Of a stretch of 64,000 nucleotides of DNA, positions 8,474 to 17,024 are shown one piece after another. Position numbers and translations under genes: made by a program. Position 1 is the stretch's first letter, and every line of letters starts with the position of its first letter. The notes under the pieces were generated by a model. It did not search any database and had not been told where the DNA came from. It saw nothing but the letters and a program-made list of their open reading frames with translations. The DNA comes from Bacteroidia bacterium (GTDB taxonomy: Bacteria; Bacteroidota; Bacteroidia; UBA4408): contig JADLFI010000018.1 of the NCBI GenBank assembly GCA_020845635.1, positions 62,001 through 126,000 on the forward strand, given 5' to 3'.

Positions 8474-8887
8474 TTATTTACTTTTTTTCTTGCATTTACT
8501 GTTGTATGCATCTTGTGCATCGGGGGAGTCGAGTTTTATGGCTTTCTTTAAATCATCACAACTAGTTGGGTCATTTAATATACTTTTTACCAAACCTCTT
8601 TGACAATATGCCTCGGTATAGTCTTTATTCATCTGAATAGCTTTGTTATAATCATCTAAAGCTTCTTTGTAACTTTTTAATCCAAATAAAGCATTGCCTC
8701 GGTTAAAGTACACATAATCCGGTTGGGAAATTTTAAGGGCTTTGTTATAGCTTTCAATGGCCTTACTATATTGGGCTTTTACCAATAAGGCGTTCCCTTC
8801 AAAATAAAAATTATAAAACTCAGTACTTTGAGCACTACAATTGATGGCAAATAAAGCAATAACTAATAATGTAAAAATGCTTTTCAT
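8474..8887 (-). CDS. Small secreted TPR protein
   Basis: 137 aa with a signal peptide ending near INCSAQ, which also gives a possible lipobox Cys at position 17. It has about three tetratricopeptide repeats (AIESYNKALKIS, YVYFNRGNALFGLKSYKEALDDYNKAIQ, TEAYCQRGLVKSILNDPTSCDDLKKAI). TPRs mediate protein-protein contacts; no catalytic residues are visible. A perfect promoter element (CAAAAGTA, reverse of TACTTTTG) lies only 5 bases upstream of the ATG, so its own transcript would be nearly leaderless even though it also lies downstream of the glycosyltransferases. Confidence 0.75.
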   Translation of the reverse strand: MKSIFTLLVIALFAINCSAQSTEFYNFYFEGNALLVKAQYSKAIESYNKALKISQPDYVYFNRGNALFGLKSYKEALDDYNKAIQMNKDYTEAYCQRGLVKSILNDPTSCDDLKKAIKLDSPDAQDAYNSKCKKKSK

Positions 8888-8892
8888 ATTCT

Positions 8893-8900
8893 CAAAAGTA
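8893..8900 (-). promoter_or_regulatory. -7 element directly before TPR gene
   Basis: On the minus strand this reads TACTTTTG, a perfect TAnnTTTG, ending 5 bases before the ATG at 8887. If used, transcription would begin at or next to the start codon. Confidence 0.45.
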
Positions 8901-8925
8901 CAACATTATTTTAAATATATGGTAT

Positions 8926-10116
8926 TTAATATTGGTTTTCGGTAATTATTTGTACCAATTTTTGGTTATGTTTTTTCCAACTATAATTTTTTTCAACAAA
9001 TTCTCTCCCTTTCTGTGCAAGTTCTATACCACTTTCGGGCGATTGTAATATATTTAATACATGTTCGGCAATACTTTGTTCATTCCTTCCTACTAGTATT
9101 TCTTCACCATCAAGAGCACCTAAAGCGACATTAGCTAAAGGGGAGGTTATACAAGGGATTTTCATGGCCATGGCCTCGAGTAATTTATTTTGTAGGCCGG
9201 TACCTATTTGCATTGGTGCAATAAATATTTTACTTCGCGCATAACTTTGGCGTATGTCTTTAACCCATCCTCCAATTATTATATTTTTATTTTCAAGTTC
9301 TAATATTTCTGAAGTAGGAGAAGTCCCGGAAATCAGTATTCTGGTTTGGGGTCTTTTTTCCAAAATTATCGGCATTACTTTTTTTACAATATATAATACA
9401 CAGTCAATATTGGGCGGGTAACTCATATTTCCGGTAAAAAGTAAATCAAAATCTTTGGTATGGTTTTGTGGGGTAAAATAATCTAAATCTACACCATTGG
9501 GAACAATTTGAATTTTATCATTTTCTTCGTTAATAATATAATTTCTGTCTTGTTCTGAGATAATTGTATGATGTTCAAAATAGTGAAATATTATATGCTC
9601 ATAACGTCTTAATCTTTGAAACTCCATTTTAAGCAAGGGCTTAAGATAAAGTGGCGAATTTTTTATTCTGCGCTCTACGCCTTTTGCAAAGGCGTCTTGG
9701 TAATCAATAGTTTTAGTAATTGTATTTATATTTTTGGCATATTCTGCCGTACGTATTAATTGGCAAAATATTTTGTCGGGTTTTACTTTGTTGAAAAATT
9801 GCTTAAATTTTTTGTGCGCTTTTTGGTGATAAAAATAATAAACCTGAAACGGTTTGGAACCGAAGAGGCCAAGCAATAAATTAATTAGAATGTTTAATTT
9901 GTTTAGCTGAACAACACATATCTCTTTACAAAACAGATTTAATTTACTCATTGCTTCAGGATGAATTTTTCCATCGCTTAATGCAAATAAGTATATATCA
10001 TGAAATTCTGAAAGGCCTTTAATTTGATGATACGCACGAAGTTTATCTCCTTTGTCCAAAGGATAAGGGATTCGTGATAAAACAACTAATATTTTTTGTC
10101 TTGATGCCAATTTCAA
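8926..10116 (-). CDS. Glycosyltransferase family 4
   Basis: 396 aa, a GT-B fold retaining glycosyltransferase. The N-terminal motif LSRIPYPLDKGDKLRAYHQI and the central DYQDAFAKGVERR are like those of the TIGR03087 group of sugar transferases; the C-terminal donor-binding region has NGVDLDYF and GTGLQNKLLEAMAMKIPCI, the E-x7-E-type segment. It is predicted to add a sugar to a cell-surface glycan or lipid carrier. The start is TTG at 10116, because the N-terminal domain begins immediately after it and no ATG lies nearby in frame. It is 29 bases downstream of the second glycosyltransferase gene in the same operon. Confidence 0.85.
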   Translation of the reverse strand: MKLASRQKILVVLSRIPYPLDKGDKLRAYHQIKGLSEFHDIYLFALSDGKIHPEAMSKLNLFCKEICVVQLNKLNILINLLLGLFGSKPFQVYYFYHQKAHKKFKQFFNKVKPDKIFCQLIRTAEYAKNINTITKTIDYQDAFAKGVERRIKNSPLYLKPLLKMEFQRLRRYEHIIFHYFEHHTIISEQDRNYIINEENDKIQIVPNGVDLDYFTPQNHTKDFDLLFTGNMSYPPNIDCVLYIVKKVMPIILEKRPQTRILISGTSPTSEILELENKNIIIGGWVKDIRQSYARSKIFIAPMQIGTGLQNKLLEAMAMKIPCITSPLANVALGALDGEEILVGRNEQSIAEHVLNILQSPESGIELAQKGREFVEKNYSWKKHNQKLVQIITENQY

Positions 10117-10145
10117 GTATAAAAACCCTACAAATTAAATAATAA

Positions 10146-11366
10146 TTAGTTAATAGATGTTTCGGTAACGTTAATTACCGATGATAAAAACTTTTCTAAC
10201 TCATCAGCTTTGATTTTAGTGTTAAAATCAGTAGCTGCCTTGTTATAAGCATTGTTGCATAACAATGCAAATTCATTAGGATGTGATAAACATTGATTTA
10301 TATTTTCAACAAACATATCTGCACTATCGGCCATCAATATATCATAATTGTTTTTAACGTTAATGCCTTTTGCAGCAAAACTTGTACTAATTATTATTCT
10401 TTTCAGAGCCATAGCCTCAATCATTTTTATTTTAAGCCCGCCACCGGAAAATATTGGTGCAATCATGATAGGTGCTATAGTCATAAATTCTTTGGCATCA
10501 TCTACCAGCCCCATATTAATAATATTTTTGTTTTTATAATTCATTAACTCATTTGGCATTGCTTTTCCGGCTATATATAATACGGTTTCGGGATGATGTA
10601 TTAATACTTTATCCCAAACATGTCGAATAAACCATTTTATCCCCTCTAAATTTGGCATCCAGTCCATAGCACCAATAAAGAATAATGCTTTTTTATTGAA
10701 ATTCGGCTCGCCCCGGTATTTTGAAATATCAATGGTAAACGGAATATTTATAAGCTTTTTAGATGGTGCTATTTGTCTAATAAAATTTAAATCATCAGTA
10801 GTTATTGTAATAATACCATCAACATCATTAATAATTTTTGTTTCTTCAACTCTTAATCTTTTACTTTGAATGTTTAAATAAATCTTCTTCAAATAATTAC
10901 TTGACTTCTTTGAATTATTACTCCAGATTTCGAATTCAATATTATGTGCCCGATATATGATTTTAGCTTTTGAGTATTCTCTGATAGTAGAAATGGTAGA
11001 ACCCACAAATAAGCTGTCGAGTAAAACAATGTCGGGTTGGTATTGATGCAATAGTGTTTTTAACTTATTATTAAAAGCCTTACTTTTAAACCTAGAAAAG
11101 ATATAAGATTGAGTACTGAAAAAGAAATTGACAAGAAGATTAAACGGTTTTATTTTTGTATCCACAAAAACAGTTTGTGGTTGATACTGATTAACCATAA
11201 ACTCCGAAAAACCTTGTTTCGGTAGCGGATGTTTGTATGTTTCCATACACAACATTTTTACTTCTATATTTCTTTGAATCAATAGCTCAGCCATGTTAAG
11301 CATAGCCAAAGAGCCACCGTCAACCGGAGGGTATGGAACTTTATTGCAAAGATGCAGAACTATCAT
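10146..11366 (-). CDS. Glycosyltransferase family 4
   Basis: 406 aa, GT-B fold. The N-terminus HLCNKVPYPPVDGGSLAM is the acceptor-side glycine loop and the C-terminal APIFSGGGLKIKMIEAMALKR is the nucleotide-sugar binding segment with its conserved Glu. It is related in design to the next gene, so the two may act sequentially on the same surface polysaccharide. Its ATG lies inside the end of the upstream permease gene (26-base overlap), which implies translational coupling with LptF/G-type transport. Substrate and linkage cannot be read from sequence. Confidence 0.85.
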   Translation of the reverse strand: MIVLHLCNKVPYPPVDGGSLAMLNMAELLIQRNIEVKMLCMETYKHPLPKQGFSEFMVNQYQPQTVFVDTKIKPFNLLVNFFFSTQSYIFSRFKSKAFNNKLKTLLHQYQPDIVLLDSLFVGSTISTIREYSKAKIIYRAHNIEFEIWSNNSKKSSNYLKKIYLNIQSKRLRVEETKIINDVDGIITITTDDLNFIRQIAPSKKLINIPFTIDISKYRGEPNFNKKALFFIGAMDWMPNLEGIKWFIRHVWDKVLIHHPETVLYIAGKAMPNELMNYKNKNIINMGLVDDAKEFMTIAPIMIAPIFSGGGLKIKMIEAMALKRIIISTSFAAKGINVKNNYDILMADSADMFVENINQCLSHPNEFALLCNNAYNKAATDFNTKIKADELEKFLSSVINVTETSIN

Positions 11367-12798
11367 TTTTTTGACGAGAGAATAGTTTTTTTATAGGAGT
11401 TGTATAAGCATCTATATCAAAAAGAGCTGAGTCATGAGTGGCTTTATAGGTTAAGAAAATTCCTATGGGTAATAATACTGCACTGGCCAACCATGTGCCT
11501 TGCCATGCTTCCCATACACCTTCTTTAGCCGATTTTTCGCCTGATATTGATAAGACATGAAAAATTAGAAAGAAGCAAACAGAGACAACGGCCGGCATGC
11601 CAATACCTCCCTTACGAATAATAGCGCCAAGAGGAGCACCTATAAAGTACAATACAATACATGCAAAAGGCAAGGTTAATTTTTTATGCCATTCTACTTT
11701 ATATCTGTTGACACTTGTCATTTCATTTTTTAATGACATTGCATTGATTGAGGTATAACTTTGATTGGTTCGTGCAATATTCAAAGCGCCATCATAGATT
11801 CGTTTTTTTTCATCAGGAGTATATACATCCATCCAGTTCTTACTTTTAGTCATTAATGCTATTAATGAGTCTCCACTGTGATTTGATTTTAAAGTGTCAG
11901 AAAATAAATTATAGTTTCTAATCACTTGCTCGTTGATAGCTACTTTCCTTTCTTTACTATCTTTTATTAAGGTGTCAATTTCTGAAGATAATTGCCATAA
12001 ATTAAGCATTTGGTAATTGTCTTTAAAAAGTGATTCATCAGATCTAATTAATTTAAAATCACTCATGTCAAGCATAATAGTTTCTTCTTTAAACGAAGAA
12101 CGGTTTAAAGGCTTGTAATCTTTATTATTTTGCGATATTATTTCCTCATAGCTATGACCATCTTTTAAGGTAATTATTAAATAGTTTTCATCATCGCTTA
12201 TTTTCATTAACCCTTCTTTAGCCAGAATTACTTTGTTGTTACCTTGCCTTTGGGTATGATCGTAAATAATGATATTATATAATATATTCTTCTTTTTATC
12301 TTTTTTGGAAATCTTAATAGTGTATCCCTGAATACCATTATAAAAAACGCCTTCTTTAATATCTAAGGAAGGTTTTTGGTGGGTAATGTCATACAATAAA
12401 GTTCCCATTTTTAAATTGGCTATAGGAAGCACATAGTTGGCAAACAAAAAAGCACCAATAGCCATTAAAAATGAGGTATAAGTTAAAGGTTTCATTATTC
12501 TTTGCAGCGACATGCCTGCTGTTTTTAGAGCGGTTAGCTCGTAGTGTTCGGCTAAATTCCCGAAGGTCATAATGGAGGCAAGCAAAATAGCTAAAGGTAA
12601 AGCCATTGGAACCATAGTAATAGCTACATAAAACATAAGTTCCATAATGATAAACCAATCAAGTCCTTTCCCTACAAAATCATCAATATACTTCCATACA
12701 AATTGCATTAGTAAAATAAACATAACTATAGCAAAAGTCAGTATAAAAGGACCGAGATATGATTTTAAAATAAGGAGTGTTATTTTTTTTAATCTCAT
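11341..12798 (-). CDS. LptF/LptG (YjgP/YjgQ) family permease
   Basis: 485 aa from ATG 12798 (the ORF track starts three codons earlier at a TTG). It has the family's layout: two or three N-terminal helices with LPMALPLAILLASIMTFGNLAEHYELTALKTAGMS-type coupling-helix sequence, a long periplasmic beta-jellyroll region, and three C-terminal helices (FACIVLYFIGAPLGAIIRKGGIG). LptF and LptG form the inner-membrane permease that extracts LPS and hands it to LptC/LptA. The periplasmic domain is longer than in E. coli, as is usual in Bacteroidota. The downstream glycosyltransferase overlaps it by 26 bases, tying glycan synthesis to LPS export. Confidence 0.88.
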   Translation of the reverse strand: MRLKKITLLILKSYLGPFILTFAIVMFILLMQFVWKYIDDFVGKGLDWFIIMELMFYVAITMVPMALPLAILLASIMTFGNLAEHYELTALKTAGMSLQRIMKPLTYTSFLMAIGAFLFANYVLPIANLKMGTLLYDITHQKPSLDIKEGVFYNGIQGYTIKISKKDKKKNILYNIIIYDHTQRQGNNKVILAKEGLMKISDDENYLIITLKDGHSYEEIISQNNKDYKPLNRSSFKEETIMLDMSDFKLIRSDESLFKDNYQMLNLWQLSSEIDTLIKDSKERKVAINEQVIRNYNLFSDTLKSNHSGDSLIALMTKSKNWMDVYTPDEKKRIYDGALNIARTNQSYTSINAMSLKNEMTSVNRYKVEWHKKLTLPFACIVLYFIGAPLGAIIRKGGIGMPAVVSVCFFLIFHVLSISGEKSAKEGVWEAWQGTWLASAVLLPIGIFLTYKATHDSALFDIDAYTTPIKKLFSRQKNDSSASLQ

Positions 12799-12854
12799 TG
12801 ATTGCAATAATTCGACTTAGTTTATGTGAAGCTGTTTTTTGTAGTGTAAAAAGA

Positions 12855-14525
12855 TCATAGCTTTTTTAACTCGTAGTCTTCATACTTCAACATAAAAATA
12901 GATTGATTTTCAAAACCACTGTCAATACCTGTTTTCTTTAAATGGAAAATGGTGCTGAAACCAATATTCTTATTCTCCTCAAATTTATTAATACAGCCAT
13001 AACCGTACTTCGACAATAAAGGTAAAAAATACATGGCTACATCATATCCATTAAAGGCATATTTACCGGGTTCTGTTTGAAACCTGTTTCGATAGTTTTC
13101 TATAAATTTACAAGTTAGAGTATCGCTATAATTTATACAAGTATTGGAGGGGATAACAAGCCCAAATTTTTGAATCATATTGATGTCAAGATTGTCATAA
13201 TTTATCCATTGTTCCATACCAGCAACGGATATCTTATATTCTTTATCATCTAAAGATTTTATTTTGTTAAAAAAATCGGTAACAAAAGCCTGATCACTAC
13301 TTCCAACTATTATCAGGTTGTTTTTATATTTTGAGAGGGCAGCAGTTAAACCCTTAATTCCTGCTGTTTTATAAACAATTTCTTTTATTGAATCACCTGA
13401 AGAACGTATTTTATAAGCTTTCTTCAATAAGCTAACAATTTGTTTTTCTTTATTTAGATTGTTGTGAATTATAACAAAATTATTATTTTTATATTGAGTA
13501 TATAGCTGTGCAATGTAACTGTCCATACTGGTTGGCAAAGAAGGGTTAACTTTAATTACATTCTCTTTACCCATCAACACTTTGTTTGGTGCTGTATAGG
13601 GTAATACTAATAATGTGTTTTTGTTTTTTACTGCTTTTGCTGCTGCTGTAGCTACACTGCTATGAAAAGGACCTACCCAAATATCTGCTTGTTTAAATTG
13701 CTTATTGGCAAAGAAACTGAGTGACGCAAGTGAATCGGCAGGAGTATCATAAACATTTAAATTAATTTTGTTACCTTTTTTAATAAGCGAATCGCAAGCT
13801 AATTGAAAGCCTGATAGAAATTCAACTCCCGGTATTGATTTTGAGTACAGTTCATCATTCTCGCTAAGTGTTTCTTTTTGAATAACACTATCGTTTTGTA
13901 ATAAATAAAAAGGGAGGAATAAATTTACATTTATTTCAGCCAAAGAACCACCATTATATTTTGGAGTTGTTCTTTCTTCATTAATGACAGGTATAATAGG
14001 AGCCTCAGTATTTTTTACTTCTTTTGTATCTTGTATAGCTTTCCCTTTTTGCGGAATTTTTATGGTCATTCCTTCTTTTAAGCCGCTTTCCGCTTCAGGG
14101 TTTTCAGCAACAATGCTCTCCACAGTTACATTGTATTTTTTTGAAATAGCGTATAAAGTTTGTTTCTTCTCAACAGTATGTATAATATATTTATTACCAT
14201 TTTCTTTAACTGAAGGTTTACTGTTCTGGAGTATTGGTTCTTTAGGAATTTTAAGTTCCATGCCTGTTTTAAGGCCTGTTTTTAATGTATCATTCCATTG
14301 TTCAATTTCGGGTATAGTTACATTATAGGCTTTGCTAATGGAATATAATGTTTGTCCCTGCTCAACTTTATGAATATATACTTTGTATCCCTTATCGCTT
14401 ATAATATTTTTGCTCACAGTTATTGGTTTCACTGTGTTCTCCTGTGCCTTGACAAAATTTACACTGCTTATTAAACAGATGAAAATTAGGCTATATATAA
14501 ATTGCTTTAAAGTGTAATGAGCCAT
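12855..14525 (-). CDS. LysM-containing periplasmic-binding-like protein
   Basis: 556 aa from ATG 14525; the 18 extra codons in the ORF track run into guaA. After a signal peptide ending near VKAQ come two LysM modules (KVEQGQTLYSISKAYNVTIPE and TVEKKQTLYAISKKYNVTVES) that bind peptidoglycan. A type 1 periplasmic-binding fold (about residues 190-550) follows, with FLPFYL, WVGPFHSSVATAAAKAVKNK and YAFNGYDVAMYFLP. No transport permease accompanies it. A binding-protein domain tethered to peptidoglycan resembles in concept the LpoA regulators of penicillin-binding proteins; that role is inference. It lies between guaA (44 bases) and the LPS permease (56 bases). Confidence 0.8.
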   Translation of the reverse strand: MAHYTLKQFIYSLIFICLISSVNFVKAQENTVKPITVSKNIISDKGYKVYIHKVEQGQTLYSISKAYNVTIPEIEQWNDTLKTGLKTGMELKIPKEPILQNSKPSVKENGNKYIIHTVEKKQTLYAISKKYNVTVESIVAENPEAESGLKEGMTIKIPQKGKAIQDTKEVKNTEAPIIPVINEERTTPKYNGGSLAEINVNLFLPFYLLQNDSVIQKETLSENDELYSKSIPGVEFLSGFQLACDSLIKKGNKINLNVYDTPADSLASLSFFANKQFKQADIWVGPFHSSVATAAAKAVKNKNTLLVLPYTAPNKVLMGKENVIKVNPSLPTSMDSYIAQLYTQYKNNNFVIIHNNLNKEKQIVSLLKKAYKIRSSGDSIKEIVYKTAGIKGLTAALSKYKNNLIIVGSSDQAFVTDFFNKIKSLDDKEYKISVAGMEQWINYDNLDINMIQKFGLVIPSNTCINYSDTLTCKFIENYRNRFQTEPGKYAFNGYDVAMYFLPLLSKYGYGCINKFEENKNIGFSTIFHLKKTGIDSGFENQSIFMLKYEDYELKKL

Positions 14526-14569
14526 TTTTATTAACGGTTGAATTTGTGTACAATCATAGAAAAGTGTTA

Positions 14570-16099
14570 TTACTCCCACTCGATAGTAGCCGGAGGTTTT
14601 GAACTTATATCATATACAACTCGGTTTATACCTTTTACATTATTTATAATTTCGTTTGATACTTTTGCAAGAAAATCGTATGGTAAGTGGCACCAATCTG
14701 CTGTCATCCCATCAGTTGAACTAACAGCTCTCAGAGCCACAGCATTTTCATAAGTACGTTCATCGCCCATTACCCCTACACTTTGTACCGGTAAGAATAT
14801 AACTCCTGCTTGCCATACAGTTTTATACAAATCATATTGTTTTAGCAAGTTAATAAATATATCATCAGCTTCCTGCAATAATTGTACCTTTTGTGGAGTA
14901 ATATCACCCAATATTCGTATAGCCAAGCCCGGACCCGGAAACGGATGTCTTTCTAATAATTGTGGGCTCATTTGAAGCGCTTTTCCAACTCTGCGTACTT
15001 CATCTTTAAATAAGCTGCGCAGAGGTTCTACAATTTTTAATTTCATAAAATCGGGCAATCCTCCAACATTATGATGCGATTTAATAGTTGCAGAAGGTCC
15101 TTTGACCGAAACTGATTCAATTACATCAGGGTATATAGTGCCTTGAGCCAACCACTTAACTTCATTAATTTTGTGAGCTTCCTCATCAAATACTTCAATA
15201 AAGGTTTTTCCTATGGCCTTTCTTTTTAATTCAGGGTCTGAAATGTCTTTTAATGCGGCATAAAACTTATCGGCAGCTCTTACTCCTATTACTCTCAAGC
15301 CCATATCTCTGTATGAATGAAGTACATTTTCAAATTCATTTTTACGCAACAGTCCATTATCTACAAAAACACAATTTAAATTATTACCAATAGCTTTGTG
15401 TAGCAACACTGCACATACCGAACTATCAACACCTCCTGAGAGTCCTAACACCACTTTGTCATTTCCGAGTTGTTTTTTTAGTTCGGCCACTGTGCTCTCT
15501 ATAAAAGAATCAGAGGTCCAGTTTTGCTTACAATGGCATATATGTGTTAGAAAATTTTTAATAATCATTATGCCTTGTGTTGAATGATAAACCTCAGGAT
15601 GAAACTGAATACCGTAAGTAGATTCGTTGCTGAAGCAAAAGGCAGCATTTTCAACAGTTTCTGTGGAGGCTATATTTTCGGCATTATTTGGTAGTTGGGT
15701 AATGGTATCTCCATGGCTCATCCAAACTTGGCTGTCCTTATCAATATCTTTAAACAAAATATTGTTTTGATTTATTTTTGATAAGTTGGCACGACCATAC
15801 TCACGAGTATTACTGGCTTCTACATTGCCACCATAGGTTTGCGCCAAGAGCTGCGAGCCATAACAAACCCCTAAAATTGGAACCTTGTTACGAAATAAAG
15901 AGAAGTCAATTTTAGGGGCATCATTATCACGTACACTATGCGGACTACCGGAAAGAATAACTCCTCTTAATCCTTCAATCGGTTTGTTGAAATTATAGTA
16001 TGGTTGAATTTCGCAATATACGTTTAGCTCTCGTACTCTACGGGCTATTAATTGGGTATATTGACTTCCAAAGTCTAAAATCAATATGGTTTCTGTCAT
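14570..16099 (-). CDS. guaA: GMP synthase (glutamine-hydrolysing)
   Basis: 509 aa, full length. The N-terminal class I glutamine amidotransferase domain has [11 protein letters not shown] with the nucleophile C79 and the partner FHPEVYHS. The ATP-pyrophosphatase domain carries the P-loop [10 protein letters not shown] near 221-230, and the C-terminal dimerisation domain ends [19 protein letters not shown]. It converts XMP, ATP and glutamine to GMP. It is the first gene of a long minus-strand run reaching the thioredoxin gene. A perfect -7 element ends 4 bases before the ATG, so its mRNA is probably leaderless or nearly so. Confidence 0.97.
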   Translation of the reverse strand: MTETILILDFGSQYTQLIARRVRELNVYCEIQPYYNFNKPIEGLRGVILSGSPHSVRDNDAPKIDFSLFRNKVPILGVCYGSQLLAQTYGGNVEASNTREYGRANLSKINQNNILFKDIDKDSQVWMSHGDTITQLPNNAENIASTETVENAAFCFSNESTYGIQFHPEVYHSTQGIMIIKNFLTHICHCKQNWTSDSFIESTVAELKKQLGNDKVVLGLSGGVDSSVCAVLLHKAIGNNLNCVFVDNGLLRKNEFENVLHSYRDMGLRVIGVRAADKFYAALKDISDPELKRKAIGKTFIEVFDEEAHKINEVKWLAQGTIYPDVIESVSVKGPSATIKSHHNVGGLPDFMKLKIVEPLRSLFKDEVRRVGKALQMSPQLLERHPFPGPGLAIRILGDITPQKVQLLQEADDIFINLLKQYDLYKTVWQAGVIFLPVQSVGVMGDERTYENAVALRAVSSTDGMTADWCHLPYDFLAKVSNEIINNVKGINRVVYDISSKPPATIEWE

Positions 16100-16103
16100 G
16101 TTG

Positions 16104-16111
16104 CAAAGGTA
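16104..16111 (-). promoter_or_regulatory. -7 element directly before guaA
   Basis: The minus strand reads TACCTTTG (perfect TAnnTTTG) four bases before the ATG of guaA. Transcription would start at or within a couple of bases of the start codon. Confidence 0.55.
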
Positions 16112-16305
16112 ACTATTTTATACTATTTACGTTGGTATAAATAGCTAATCGTTACGATATAGTATTTGAACTCTTATTTGTTGAAATCTTCTGCCATTAA
16201 GTGAAAAAGTAGTTTCTTTTTTTTTGAAATTTGAAAGAATATGGTGCAAACCGCACTATCATTAATTTATTTTATGTATAGAAGATAAAAACAACGGTGC
16301 TTATT

Positions 16306-16881
16306 ATGAATAAAATTGGGGTAAATATTATTTATCTTTTTGTATTGACGATTTTGGTATCTTCTTGTAATCTTTTTAGATATGGAATTGAAGAAAGAAA
16401 GCGCGAAAAAGAAAAGTTGGGTTTAAACAATGGAATAGAGGAGGAGAAGAAGAAGGGGGAAAATAAGTATCTAAACAAAAAAGAGCATATTAAAACTGCT
16501 GAAAAGATATTAAGTACTGCCCGTCAATATGATGGTGCACCTTATAAACTTGGAGGTGAAAGCAAGAAAGGAATAGATTGTTCTGCTTTGGTTATGATTA
16601 GCTATAAAAATGCGGGAATTGATTTGCCTCGCACAAGTATTGAACAGAGTAAGGTTGGCAAGAGTGTAAGTGTTAAAGAAGCCTTGCCCGGTGACTTAAT
16701 ATTCTTTAAGTTTAAAAAATATAAAAATCATAATCCGGTAAACCATGTAGGCATAGTAACCAAGGTGAGCAATAATACCGTTTATTTTTATCATGCCAGC
16801 ACCTCGCTTGGTGTTACCGAAAGTAGCCTGGCCGAGAGTTATTATAGTGATGTTTTTGTGAAAGTTATGCGTGTGTATTAA
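16306..16881 (+). CDS. NlpC/P60 peptidoglycan hydrolase lipoprotein
   Basis: 191 aa from ATG 16306; the ORF track uses a GTG three codons earlier. A lipoprotein signal ends at VSSCN, followed by a charged Lys/Glu linker and a C-terminal NlpC/P60 domain. The catalytic triad is visible: Cys in IDCSALV, His in NHVGIV and a polar third residue in FYHAST. Enzymes of this family cut D-Glu/mDAP or related peptide bonds in peptidoglycan stems. It stands alone between guaA (divergent) and the helicase gene. Confidence 0.88.
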   Translation: MNKIGVNIIYLFVLTILVSSCNLFRYGIEERKREKEKLGLNNGIEEEKKKGENKYLNKKEHIKTAEKILSTARQYDGAPYKLGGESKKGIDCSALVMISYKNAGIDLPRTSIEQSKVGKSVSVKEALPGDLIFFKFKKYKNHNPVNHVGIVTKVSNNTVYFYHASTSLGVTESSLAESYYSDVFVKVMRVY

Positions 16882-16986
16882 TACAAAAATTATTGAATAA
16901 ATCATCCTTTCAAACACAATTATCATGTATCTCTTTATTGTTTATAAAGGGCATAACTTTTCTTAAATTTTAAAGGTAAATTGACT

Positions 16987-16994
16987 TAACTTTG
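16987..16994 (+). promoter_or_regulatory. -7 element before the helicase gene
   Basis: TAACTTTG is a perfect TAnnTTTG, 30 bases before the GTG start at 17025. No clear -33 TTG at the usual distance. Confidence 0.5.
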
Positions 16995-17024
16995 TAAAGT
17001 TATTTACAGATATAGTTTTTTATA

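Noticed and set aside
8080-8565. 161-aa plus-strand ORF over the thioredoxin and TPR genes
   Set aside because: Spans two real minus-strand genes and reads as shadow sequence.
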